DNA of 52,892 nucleotides from JANYBV01 sp043763155 (GTDB taxonomy: Bacteria; Pseudomonadota; Alphaproteobacteria; Rickettsiales; SXRF01): contig JAYULW010000007.1 of NCBI GenBank assembly GCA_043763155.1, forward strand, positions 1-52,892, given 5' to 3'. Numbering within the stretch: the stretch's first letter is position 1; each line of letters opens with the position of its first letter. The notes beneath the pieces were generated by a model that saw nothing but the letters and a program-made list of their open reading frames with translations, was not told the DNA's origin and did not search any database. Shown one piece after another: positions 1 through 8,231 of the stretch. The translations under genes and the position numbers were made by a program.

Positions 1-510
1 AGCACCGACGGCAAAAACGCGGCCACGCCAGCCACGCCCGCAGCCTCCACGCCGCTGCAATCCACTAATAACCTCCAGCTGTCCCCCGCAGTCCTGTCCC
101 TGCTTCAGGGCAGCAGCGCCAGCAGCTCGCCAAACGGCCTTCTGTCTTCCCTCTTTGCCTCAGGCAATAGCAGCAGCAACGACATCACCTCCTCCCTATT
201 GGGCGGCTCGTCCTCTTCCTCCGGCAGCTCTGCAACCGACCTGCTATCCTCGCTGTTCAGCGGCGGCGGCTCCTCGTCATCGAGCGATATTTTCAGCGCG
301 CTCCTGCAACAAACCTCCACCAAAACCGCGCCCCTGCAGGATGCGGTTAACGCCACCCTCCAGTCGCAGGCGAACAACACCAGCCAGAACAGCCCCGTTC
401 AATCACTGATTAATAGCTTTAACACTGCTTCGAACGCTTATAACAAGGTGCTGATCCAAAACTCGCAGGCCGCCCTCTCCTCGGGAGAAACGCAGTCCCT
501 GACCGCCTAA
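1..510 (+). CDS. Ser/Gly-rich protein, C-terminal part (5' truncated by window)
   Basis: The reading frame is open from the first base and ends with TAA at 508-510, so only the last 169 residues are visible and the start lies upstream. The visible part is low complexity. Short hydrophobic segments of the type LLSSLF or SLLGG alternate with runs of Ser, Gly and Asn, and the tail (about residues 105-169) is richer in Gln, Asn and Thr. I see no catalytic motif, membrane helix or cysteine. Its stop overlaps by three bases the stop of the convergent ABC ATPase gene. I do not recognise a family. The composition is that of a surface or secreted linker-rich protein, but that is inference from composition only. 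Confidence 0.6.
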   Translation, partial: STDGKNAATPATPAASTPLQSTNNLQLSPAVLSLLQGSSASSSPNGLLSSLFASGNSSSNDITSSLLGGSSSSSGSSATDLLSSLFSGGGSSSSSDIFSALLQQTSTKTAPLQDAVNATLQSQANNTSQNSPVQSLINSFNTASNAYNKVLIQNSQAALSSGETQSLTA

Positions 511-1808
511 TCCCCTTCCGCCGAGGGATTTTCAAGACTATACGTTTCCTTATTATCGTCATAGGCGAACAATTCCGCATATCGTCCCCAGCTTGTCACC
601 GCAGCTAATGCCTCAATGGCATCTTCTTCCGCCATCAAATCTTCCAGCTGGGTTAAAAACCGTATGCGCGGCGCGGTATTGCCCGGCCTGCCCTGCAGCA
701 CCCGGTAAATATAGGCAGCCAGCGGCACATTCTGTATCAGCTGCTCGGCGAATATCTGCTTGCGGATATGCGTATCCGCATCCACGAACATCCGCCCCTG
801 CAGGCCAAGGCTGATATCGCCCTCCGCCACATCGGCAAATTTCAGCACCCGCAGCGCCTCCACCAGGTGCAGGATATCTTCCGTGCCCAACCCCAGCGAC
901 TGGTCAAGGTCGGGAATATCCGCCCTCCCGTTATAAGGCGCTGCCGCGAGCTCTTCCATCAGCCCCGCCAGCTGGTTCGGCGACACGCGCGGCAGCTTGT
1001 CATGCATGGTCATTTCAGCTGGTTTGGCCGCAATCCCCCGCTTGGTCATGCCAGAAGTCATCACCCGGTAAATCTGTTCCACCATCGCAGTAAAAGCTGG
1101 CGACTGGTGGTCGCGCGGGTGCGGCAGGTCGATTTTGATCTCCGCCGCGATGCTTCCGGGATTGGAATTAAAAATCACAATACGGTCGCACATCAGCACC
1201 ACTTCCTCGATGTTATGCGTCACCAGCAAAATCGACTTCAGCGGAATCTTCCGCTCCATCCACAATTCCAGCAAATCGGTTTTCAGCGTTTCCGCAGTCA
1301 GCACATCCAATGCTGAAAACGGCTCGTCCATCAGCAGGATGGTCGGGTTCACCACCAGTGCCCGTGCAAACCCCACGCGCTGCTTCATCCCCCCCGATAA
1401 TTCCCGCGGATAAGCCGACTCATACCCGTCCAGCCCGATCAGGTCGATGGCCTCCAGCGCGCGCTTGCGCATTTCCTTGTCGGGAACCCCCAGCGCCTCC
1501 AGCCCCAGCTCCACATTTTGCAGCACCGTAAGCCAAGGAAACAGCGCAAAAGTCTGGAAGACCATCGAGATCGTAAAACCCGCATCCGCCTTCGGCTTGC
1601 CGCTGAATGTCACCTCCCCCGCGCTGGGCTGGATCAGCCCCGCGATTACCCGCAACAGCGTGGATTTCCCCGAACCGGATTTTCCCAGCAACCCCACGAT
1701 TTCCCCTTCCTTCAGGGTGAAATTGACGTCGTCCAGTACCTTAAGCTCGCGCCCTTCCGCTTTCACGAAAGATTGGGTCACATGGTTCAGTTCCAGCAGC
1801 GCTTGCAT
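507..1808 (-). CDS. ABC transporter ATP-binding protein, nitrate/sulfonate/taurine type with C-terminal AAA-associated domain
   Basis: A 433-residue ATPase subunit of a NitT/TauT-like importer. Residues 1 to about 240 are the nucleotide-binding domain. The Walker A is GKSGSGKST, the signature is LSGGMKQR and the Walker B is ILLMDEPFSALD, followed by a switch histidine in VTHNIEE. Residues about 280-425 form an extra helical domain of the kind annotated as the ABC-transporter AAA-associated domain, found on some ATPases paired with double-length permeases. The matching permease gene lies upstream on the same strand, 687 bp away, separated by a gene on the opposite strand. No substrate-binding protein is visible nearby, so the substrate is not known. 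Confidence 0.9.
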   Translation of the reverse strand: MQALLELNHVTQSFVKAEGRELKVLDDVNFTLKEGEIVGLLGKSGSGKSTLLRVIAGLIQPSAGEVTFSGKPKADAGFTISMVFQTFALFPWLTVLQNVELGLEALGVPDKEMRKRALEAIDLIGLDGYESAYPRELSGGMKQRVGFARALVVNPTILLMDEPFSALDVLTAETLKTDLLELWMERKIPLKSILLVTHNIEEVVLMCDRIVIFNSNPGSIAAEIKIDLPHPRDHQSPAFTAMVEQIYRVMTSGMTKRGIAAKPAEMTMHDKLPRVSPNQLAGLMEELAAAPYNGRADIPDLDQSLGLGTEDILHLVEALRVLKFADVAEGDISLGLQGRMFVDADTHIRKQIFAEQLIQNVPLAAYIYRVLQGRPGNTAPRIRFLTQLEDLMAEEDAIEALAAVTSWGRYAELFAYDDNKETYSLENPSAEGD

Positions 1809-1919
1809 GGCCTATCCTTATAGTTGGGTTCTTAACGGCCCGGAGGTATTTTCAATATGTAATTTATACACGGCCGCCATCATACTCAACCCAGTAATAA
1901 CAGCAATCCGGTATTCATC

Positions 1920-2495
1920 GTGCGCGCCCATCTTCTTATCCTCCCGCTCCTTTGCCTAACAGCCTGCGAAAAAGTGGGGAAAAACCCTTGGGCGCATGTG
2001 GACTATGCCGAGGCAAATTGCGGCACCAAGGCCGCTGTCCTCACCACGACCGGCTGCAATGTCGCCCCCGCCGCAAACCCCGTCACCGCCGTCATCCCCG
2101 TTAAAAACGCCAACAACAATTCTGAAGACGAAATGTCGGCCCTCGATAACAACATCCGCGATAATAAAACCGATGTTTACGGCAGCAACGCAAATACCAC
2201 CGTCCACGGCACCAATGCCGATAATTCCGTTCATGGCACAGACAACAGCAACGACATCCACGGCAATAACGGCCATGCGAACGTCTGGAACGGCACCACC
2301 AATAATAACAGCACTACCACAGTCATTGGCAGCAACCTAGACAACTACCATACCAACACCGGGGTATACGGGCAGGATAACAACACCGGCAGCGTCTACG
2401 GCAATAATGCCAACGAAGGAAACAGCACCTCAACTGGGGTCAACGGCCCCGTCACCGGCGTCTACGGTGCGAACGGCACCAACAGCACCAAATAA
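1920..2495 (+). CDS. Asn-rich repeat lipoprotein
   Basis: A 191-residue predicted lipoprotein starting at GTG. No ATG is available, and the frame is closed by TAA at 1860. A short hydrophobic signal leads to the lipobox LTAC with Cys16 as the lipidated residue. Residues about 85-185 are dominated by Asn, Thr, Gly and Ser, with a recurring V-[Y/H]-G-x-N motif. The first five units begin at residues 86, 95, 104, 113 and 122, an exact 9-residue period, and later units are more irregular (135, 149, 159, 174, 181). The gene sits between the ATPase and permease genes of an ABC importer on the opposite strand, and its stop abuts the permease stop. The Shine-Dalgarno is weak. Family unknown; the repeats suggest an extended or beta-solenoid-like surface protein, which is inference. 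Confidence 0.7.
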   Translation: MRAHLLILPLLCLTACEKVGKNPWAHVDYAEANCGTKAAVLTTTGCNVAPAANPVTAVIPVKNANNNSEDEMSALDNNIRDNKTDVYGSNANTTVHGTNADNSVHGTDNSNDIHGNNGHANVWNGTTNNNSTTTVIGSNLDNYHTNTGVYGQDNNTGSVYGNNANEGNSTSTGVNGPVTGVYGANGTNSTK

Positions 2496-4256
2496 TCAGT
2501 CCAGCCGCAGCTTCTTAGCCGAAAGCACGTAAAGCGGCCGCCACACGAATTTGTTGAACATCACCACCGTAAGCGACATCGCGCTTACCCCCAGCACGAT
2601 ATGCGTAATATCCCCGGCCTCCGTCATATGCGCGATATACGCCCCCAGCCCGCGCGCGGAATAGCTTTGCTTGCCCCAGCTCACCGCCTCAGAAACAATG
2701 CTCGCGTTCCACGCCCCGCCCGAAGCCGTAAGCGCCCCCGTCAGGTAATAAGGGAAAATGCCCGGCAACATCACCTTGCGCCACCACAGCCAGCCGCTGA
2801 TTTTCAGGTTTTGCGCCGCTTCCATCAAATCATTGGGGAAGGTCGATGCCCCGGCGATGATGTTGAACAGAATATACCATTGCGTGCCCAGGATCATCAA
2901 CGGGCTGAGCCAGATATCCGGGTTGAGCTGGTAATGGCTGATGCCCATCACCGCCAGCGGAAAAATCAAATTGGCCGGAAACGCGGAAAGGAACTGCGCC
3001 AGCGGCTGCACCACTTTCGCAAGCCCCGGCCTCAGGCCGATATACACTCCCAGCGGCACCCATATCACCGAAGCGATGATAATCAGCACCACCACCCGAA
3101 GCAGTGTAATTCCCGCCAGCATCGCCACTTCTATCATGTCCTCCACCGTCACCGAGGTGAACAGGAACATCAGCATATGCCAGCCCGCTACCAGCCCGAC
3201 CACGCCAAGTAAGAACCCCCACACATAGTCCAGCACCCATGCCTGCCGGTTGCTCATATACAGCGGCTGCGCTGTAGCTTTGAACAGCCGTATGCGCAGG
3301 CAATAATGGCTCATCATCCGTATCGGCGAAAACACTTTCCTCACCAGCCGGCTCTTCGAAAACAGCGACAGCACCCAGCTCTTCGGCGCATTCTGGCTCG
3401 CCGTCATTTCATAGCGGAACTTATCCGACCATGCCACCAGCGGCCTGAACAGCAACTGGTCGTAAAGCAGGATCACCAGCGTCATTGTCGCAATCGCCCA
3501 GATGATAGCGTGCATGTTCTGCTCCGAAATCGCCAGCGCGATGTAAGATCCGATCCCCGGCAGCGCAATATGCTGCTCCCCTACCGTGATCGCCTCTGAA
3601 GCCACCACGAAAAACCACCCCCCCGACATGGAAACCATCATGTTCCAGATCAGTCCCGGCATGGCAAAGGGCAATTCCATCTTCCAGAATTTCTGCCAGC
3701 CCGAAAGCTTGAACACCACCGCCGCCTCGTTCATGTCATGCGGAATGGATTGCAGCGACTGGTACATGGAAAACGTCATGTTCCACGCCTGCGAGGTAAA
3801 AATGGCGAATATCGCCGCCGCCTCAACCCCCAGCGTATTCCCCGGAAACAGCGCCAGGAACCCCGCAATGGTAAAGGAAATATACCCCAGCACCGGCACC
3901 GACTGCAAAATATCCAGCAGCGGAATGAGGATTTGCCCCGCCTTGCGGCTTTTGGCCGCCAGCGTTGCGTAAAACAGCGTAAACAGCAGCGAGGCCAGCA
4001 CCGCGATCAGCATCCGAAGCGTCGTGCGCAGCGCGTAACCGGGCAGGTTGCTGATATCCAGGCTGATTGGGCTCAGCTCCAGCTCCCCGATTGGAGCGGA
4101 CATTTCCCCCACCCCGAACGACACCAGCACCAGGAACGCCGAAACCATAAGGAAAGCCACCGCATCGAACCAGAACCGCCGCGCAGGCGCGGGTAATGCC
4201 ACGCCGCTGCCGGCGAGGCTGGGGAAAATGCGCTGCGGAAGGGATGTGAACTGCAT
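2496..4256 (-). CDS. ABC transporter permease, two fused permease domains (NitT/TauT type)
   Basis: A 586-residue inner-membrane protein with two binding-protein-dependent permease domains in tandem. Each half contains the cytoplasmic EAA-like loop that docks on the ATPase: MNEAAVVFKLSGWQKFWKM in the first half and LMEAAQNLKISGWLWWRKV in the second. Each half has about five to six hydrophobic helices. The chosen start (4256) follows an AGGAA Shine-Dalgarno; an upstream in-frame ATG at 4313 is less likely. One polypeptide can therefore replace the usual permease dimer, partnered with the ATPase at 507-1808. Both genes lie on the minus strand with the permease first. The transported compound cannot be deduced, because no periplasmic binding protein is encoded alongside. 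Confidence 0.9.
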   Translation of the reverse strand: MQFTSLPQRIFPSLAGSGVALPAPARRFWFDAVAFLMVSAFLVLVSFGVGEMSAPIGELELSPISLDISNLPGYALRTTLRMLIAVLASLLFTLFYATLAAKSRKAGQILIPLLDILQSVPVLGYISFTIAGFLALFPGNTLGVEAAAIFAIFTSQAWNMTFSMYQSLQSIPHDMNEAAVVFKLSGWQKFWKMELPFAMPGLIWNMMVSMSGGWFFVVASEAITVGEQHIALPGIGSYIALAISEQNMHAIIWAIATMTLVILLYDQLLFRPLVAWSDKFRYEMTASQNAPKSWVLSLFSKSRLVRKVFSPIRMMSHYCLRIRLFKATAQPLYMSNRQAWVLDYVWGFLLGVVGLVAGWHMLMFLFTSVTVEDMIEVAMLAGITLLRVVVLIIIASVIWVPLGVYIGLRPGLAKVVQPLAQFLSAFPANLIFPLAVMGISHYQLNPDIWLSPLMILGTQWYILFNIIAGASTFPNDLMEAAQNLKISGWLWWRKVMLPGIFPYYLTGALTASGGAWNASIVSEAVSWGKQSYSARGLGAYIAHMTEAGDITHIVLGVSAMSLTVVMFNKFVWRPLYVLSAKKLRLD

Positions 4257-4340
4257 AGGGGAAATTCCTCGGGGAAGCAGGCTGGGACTGCACGCGCAAG
4301 CCCGGTAATCCACGGCCTTTTATTGTGAACAAAGACGTGT

Positions 4341-4369
4341 TTGTCAATCCCGTAATTCTTTGCTACACA
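4341..4369 (+). promoter_or_regulatory. sigma-70-like promoter, probably leaderless, for the CDF exporter
   Basis: TTGTCA (4341-4346), a 17-bp spacer and TACACA (4364-4369). The downstream ATG begins 7 bases after the -10 box, so transcription should start at or beside the start codon. There is no Shine-Dalgarno in between. Prediction from sequence only. Confidence 0.45.
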
Positions 4370-4375
4370 AGCAGA

Positions 4376-5320
4376 ATGAACACACATGCCGACCACGCCC
4401 ACGCCCACGACCCCTCCCAGCTCGGCTTCAGCCGTGCTTTCGGCATCGGCATCGGCCTGAATACCGCCTTCATCATCGCCGAAGTCATCTACGGCCTCAA
4501 GGCCGACTCACTGGCCCTGCTGGCCGATGCCGGGCACAACGCCAGCGACGTCCTCGGCCTCTGCATGGCATGGGGCGCCATGATCCTCGCCCGTCGCCAC
4601 CCTTCCGAGCGCTTCACCTATGGCCTGCAAAGCGCCTCCATCATGGCCGCTTTCGCTAATGCCATCATCCTCATGCTCGCCCTCGGCGGCATCGGCCTTG
4701 AAGCTGTCCATCGTTTTGCCAACCCCGAATCCCCCGCGGCAGGCATCGTCATGTGGGTGGCAGGCGCAGGCATCGTCGTAAACGGCGTTACCGCATGGCT
4801 TTTCCATGGCGACAGCCACGACCTCAACATCCGCGGCGCGTTCCTGCACATGGCCGCAGATGCCGCCGTATCGCTGGGCGTGGTCATTTCCGCCTTCGTC
4901 ATGGCCAGAACCGGCTGGCTCTGGCTCGACCCCGCTGTCTCGCTCGGCATCGTCTTCGTCATCGCCATCGGCACGTGGAAATTGTTCAACGACTCCCTGA
5001 AACTCATGCTGCAAGCCGTGCCCGGCCACATCGACCTGCCGCAGGTGCGCGACTATCTCGCCAGCCATAACAAGGTCAAAGAGGTGCACGACCTGCATAT
5101 CTGGGCCATAAGCACCACCGGCATCGCGCTTTCCGCCCATCTCGTCATGCCCGACGGCCATCCCGGAGACCATTTCCTGCATGAGCTGCGCGAGGCCCTC
5201 GCCCACCGCTACAAGATCAACCACGCCACAATCCAGATTGAAATGGGCGACGCCACCGACGAATCCCATCAGGAATGCGACGACCACGCCCACTCCCATC
5301 ATCACCATGCCCACGCCTGA
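4376..5320 (+). CDS. CDF-family zinc/divalent cation exporter
   Basis: A 314-residue cation diffusion facilitator of the ZitB/CzcD group, an inner-membrane proton antiporter that expels Zn(II) and related ions. The two intramembrane metal-site motifs are intact: HNASD (His54, Asp58) in the second helix and HMAAD (His158, Asp162) in the fifth. About six transmembrane helices precede a cytoplasmic C-terminal domain. Both ends are His-rich (HADHAHAHD near the N-terminus, HAHSHHHHAHA at the C-terminus), as in many zinc carriers of the family. An upstream in-frame GTG at 4325 exists. I chose the ATG at 4376 because a promoter-like sequence ends just before it, so the message may be leaderless. Confidence 0.92.
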   Translation: MNTHADHAHAHDPSQLGFSRAFGIGIGLNTAFIIAEVIYGLKADSLALLADAGHNASDVLGLCMAWGAMILARRHPSERFTYGLQSASIMAAFANAIILMLALGGIGLEAVHRFANPESPAAGIVMWVAGAGIVVNGVTAWLFHGDSHDLNIRGAFLHMAADAAVSLGVVISAFVMARTGWLWLDPAVSLGIVFVIAIGTWKLFNDSLKLMLQAVPGHIDLPQVRDYLASHNKVKEVHDLHIWAISTTGIALSAHLVMPDGHPGDHFLHELREALAHRYKINHATIQIEMGDATDESHQECDDHAHSHHHHAHA

Positions 5321-5343
5321 GCACACACGATAAGCACCCCAGA

Positions 5344-6381
5344 ATGGAAGCCTCTCCTAAACCCATGAATATCCTCATCCTCGGCGCGGGCGGCTTTATC
5401 GGCAGCAATCTTATTGCCCATATCCTAAAGCACCGTGACTGGCACATTCACGCCCTCGACCTGCACGGCGATAAGCTTGCCCAGCATTTTCCCCACCCCA
5501 ACCTGCATTTCAAACAAGGCGACATGCGCGGCAGCCATGCGTGGATTGAAGAACAGGTAAAGGCCTGCGACATCGTCCTGCCCCTCGCCGCCATTGCCAG
5601 CCCCGCCACCTACGTGCAAAACCCGCTATCCGTGTTCGAGCTGGATTTCGAGTGCAACCTCGACATCGTCCGCCTCTGCGTGCGCCACAACACCCGCATC
5701 ATCTTCCCCTCCACCTCGGAGGTGTATGGTATGCAGGCAGGCCAGCCCTGCAACGAAGAAACCAGCAACTGCATCACCGGCCCCATCCATAAGGAACGCT
5801 GGATCTACTCCTCCTCCAAGCAGCTCATGGATCGCGTGATCTACGCCTACGGCGTCCACCACAACCTGCCCTACACGCTTTTCCGCCCTTTCAACTGGTA
5901 CGGCCCCGGCTTGGACAATGTCTGGGAAAACGCCCCCTCAAACCGCGTCATCGCCACCTTCCTGCACAGCCTCCTCCACCGCCGCGACATCACCCTCATC
6001 AACGGCGGCGCGCAAAAACGCTGCTTCCTCTATATCGAAGACGCGCTCGAAGCCATGATGCGTATCATCGAAAATAAGGATGGCGCGGCAACCAACGCCA
6101 TCTTCAATATCGGCCACCCCGGCGGTGAAGCCAGCATCCGCGGCCTTGCCGAAACCATGCTGGAACTGGTAGCAGGGCAACCCGGCTATTCCAATATCCG
6201 CAATGAAATCAAAATCACCTCCACCCCCGGCGGCGACTTCTATGGCGCAGGCTATCAGGACATAAACACCCGCATCCCCGATATTAGCCACGCTATCGAA
6301 AAACTGGGCTGGCAGCCCACCACCAGCCTGCAGGACGGCCTCGTCAAAACTATCCGCTACTATCTCGACCAGAAACGCTAA
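5344..6381 (+). CDS. NAD-dependent epimerase/decarboxylase, UDP-4-keto-pentose/UDP-xylose synthase-like (ArnA C-terminal type)
   Basis: A 345-residue extended short-chain dehydrogenase. The N-terminal NAD-binding motif is GAGGFIGSN. The catalytic region reads STSEVYGM and then YSSSK, which supplies the Tyr and Lys of the family, followed by FRPFNWYGPG. These features, especially the Ser-Glu pair in SEVYGM, match the UDP-glucuronate decarboxylase half of ArnA and the single-domain enzymes that make UDP-4-keto-pentose or UDP-xylose. No formyltransferase domain is attached. The start could be ATG 5344 or ATG 5365; neither has a clear Shine-Dalgarno. The gene follows the CDF gene with a short gap. 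The exact product cannot be fixed by sequence alone. Confidence 0.85.
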   Translation: MEASPKPMNILILGAGGFIGSNLIAHILKHRDWHIHALDLHGDKLAQHFPHPNLHFKQGDMRGSHAWIEEQVKACDIVLPLAAIASPATYVQNPLSVFELDFECNLDIVRLCVRHNTRIIFPSTSEVYGMQAGQPCNEETSNCITGPIHKERWIYSSSKQLMDRVIYAYGVHHNLPYTLFRPFNWYGPGLDNVWENAPSNRVIATFLHSLLHRRDITLINGGAQKRCFLYIEDALEAMMRIIENKDGAATNAIFNIGHPGGEASIRGLAETMLELVAGQPGYSNIRNEIKITSTPGGDFYGAGYQDINTRIPDISHAIEKLGWQPTTSLQDGLVKTIRYYLDQKR

Positions 6382-7070
6382 TCGCCCATCACCCGGGTGA
6401 GCATACTGTCCAGCAGCAGCGTCAGCGTTTCGCAATGCGCCTTGCCTTCCAGCAGGCTTTTCCTGTCCTGCACCCCGGCTGCGGGCTCTTTCAGTTCCTT
6501 GCCGCAATAATCTAGCATGGTATCCACATCTTCCGCCCGCATTTCAAGGTGGAACTGCAACCCCAGCACCTGCCTTTTCCATGAAAACGCCTGCATTTCG
6601 CACGCTTCGGAGCGGATCATGTGTTCCGCGCCCTCCGGCAGCGAGAAACAATCGCCATGCCAGTGCAGCACCGGCAGCGTGTCCGGCATATCCCATAACA
6701 GGTCAAAAAACCCCGGCATCTTGAACACGGGATACCAGCCGATTTCCTTCTGCGCCATTGGCTTCACCTCCGCGCCCAACACCTGTGCCAGCAGCTGCGC
6801 CCCAAGGCAAATCCCCACTACCCGCTTGCCCACATCAACACAGGCCTTAAGAAACGCCTTCTCCTCGGCAAGCCATGCATAAGCCGCCTCGTCATGCACC
6901 CCCATCGGGCCGCCCATCACCACCAGCCCGTCAAATGCGTCCAGCGCGGGCAATGCCCAGCCCGCCTCGTAAAATTTAGTTGTGGTCATGGAATACTGGT
7001 GCCGCTCCACCCAGCCAGCGATGCTGCCCGGCCCCTCAAAAATCACATGCTGGAGAACATGCAGCCTCAT
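6378..7070 (-). CDS. class I glutamine amidotransferase (GMP-synthase-like)
   Basis: A 230-residue single-domain class I glutamine amidotransferase. The nucleophile is Cys88 in GICLGAQLL, and the His/Glu of the triad are His174 and Glu176 in LQFHLE. The oxyanion region VMGGPMGV is also present. Stand-alone proteins of this kind are annotated as GMP-synthase-like, but the synthase domain is absent and the acceptor is unknown. The start codon overlaps the stop of the upstream EAL gene in an ATGA-type arrangement, so the two are probably cotranscribed. The 3' end overlaps by four bases the convergent epimerase gene. Confidence 0.88.
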   Translation of the reverse strand: MRLHVLQHVIFEGPGSIAGWVERHQYSMTTTKFYEAGWALPALDAFDGLVVMGGPMGVHDEAAYAWLAEEKAFLKACVDVGKRVVGICLGAQLLAQVLGAEVKPMAQKEIGWYPVFKMPGFFDLLWDMPDTLPVLHWHGDCFSLPEGAEHMIRSEACEMQAFSWKRQVLGLQFHLEMRAEDVDTMLDYCGKELKEPAAGVQDRKSLLEGKAHCETLTLLLDSMLTRVMGD

Positions 7071-8134
7071 CCCGTAGCGGCGCCGCTGCGTTTAAGCGCC
7101 ATCTCCACCGGCTCGGGTGCGGAGAATAAATACCCCTGGAACAGATCCACGCCCAGTGTCTTCAGCGCGGTAAAAATTTCTTCCGTCTCCACGCCCTCGG
7201 CAATCACCGTGCCGCCCGCGCCATGCACCATCTCCACAATGGTGCGGATCGTATCGCGCGTAACCCCCGTGGCCACGTCGCGCACCAGGTGCATGTCGAT
7301 CTTTACGAAATCAGGCCGCACCTCGCCAATCATTTTCTGCGCCACATCTACCGAGGCCACGTCGTCCAGCGCCACCGAATAGCCGCGTGAGCGGCCATAT
7401 TCGCACACACTCTTGATATGCGCCATGTCGCGCGGCTTCTCCGCGTTCGTCAGGTCCAGCACAATATGCTTGGACACCACCCCGAACTGCTTCGCCGTCT
7501 CGCTCAAACCCTCAAGATACACCGCGGGCCGGTGAATAAAGCCCGGGAAGAAATTCACGAATAAAAACCCGTTGAACGCACTGGCCGCAAAGGTCTTGAT
7601 CGCCTCCACATGCAAATGCCGGTCGATCATATGCTCAATGCCCAGCGCCTTGCTCGCCGCCATGATCTGCATCCCGCCGATCACCTTGCCGTCGGCCATT
7701 TTCACCCGGGCGAAAGATTCGTACCCGAAAATGCGTTCCTTGCTGCTATGCACCGATTGCAAATAGCACACCACCCGGTTTTCCAGCAGCGCATCGCCCA
7801 GCCACAAGCTATCGGCAATGCCCTGCATCGCTTCCATGCTTTTGCAACTGGCTTCCTGCTTGTTGGCAGGCGCTCCATCACTGTAGCTCAGCGCCGCCTC
7901 AATCTTGTCCAGCGCCCCCATTTGCCGGAGCGCCCCGTAAATCCCGTCCCAGCTTTTTTTCCACTGCGTCCCTGTGCGCATCAGGAAACCGCCATTGCCG
8001 GGCATTGCGCCCAGCTGCGTCAGCGCCGAGCCGAGCGTGGAAGAAACATCGCCATCCACGCCATAAAAACAAAGCCAGTAATGCTCACCCTGATGCAATG
8101 GCAGATGGAAGGTTTTGACCGGGGAGCCAGACAT
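7067..8134 (-). CDS. EAL-domain protein (possible c-di-GMP phosphodiesterase or degenerate sensor)
   Basis: A 355-residue cytoplasmic protein. Residues 1 to about 110 match nothing I recognise. Residues about 135-345 form an EAL domain. The signature is ESFAR (Glu139) instead of EALxR; Asn194 is present; the Glu of the usual ExTE motif is replaced by Asp227 in LDLTN; Asp257-Asp258 (LDDV), Lys278 (KID), Glu313 (AEGVE) and Gln333 (QGYLF) are kept. Most metal and catalytic residues are therefore present, with one conservative change, and activity is uncertain. No GGDEF domain is attached. The start codon lies inside a small inverted repeat. The gene is followed by the amidotransferase with overlapping stop and start. 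Confidence 0.88.
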   Translation of the reverse strand: MSGSPVKTFHLPLHQGEHYWLCFYGVDGDVSSTLGSALTQLGAMPGNGGFLMRTGTQWKKSWDGIYGALRQMGALDKIEAALSYSDGAPANKQEASCKSMEAMQGIADSLWLGDALLENRVVCYLQSVHSSKERIFGYESFARVKMADGKVIGGMQIMAASKALGIEHMIDRHLHVEAIKTFAASAFNGFLFVNFFPGFIHRPAVYLEGLSETAKQFGVVSKHIVLDLTNAEKPRDMAHIKSVCEYGRSRGYSVALDDVASVDVAQKMIGEVRPDFVKIDMHLVRDVATGVTRDTIRTIVEMVHGAGGTVIAEGVETEEIFTALKTLGVDLFQGYLFSAPEPVEMALKRSGAATG

Positions 8135-8146
8135 AGGAAGCCTATG
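8132..8146. repeat. 6-bp inverted repeat covering the EAL gene start codon
   Basis: CATAGG-aag-CCTATG is a perfect inverted repeat. In the minus-strand message the left arm holds a Shine-Dalgarno-like AUAGG and the right arm holds the AUG. A hairpin could mask initiation, though a 3-nt loop is tight and the arrangement may be chance. Confidence 0.4.
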
Positions 8147-8231
8147 GAAATGCGGATGAATAAAGCGCCACCATTAAGTCTAGGCCGCTTTAGTTACTTT
8201 TTTCTTAAAACCCGACGTCCCACATTGAGAA

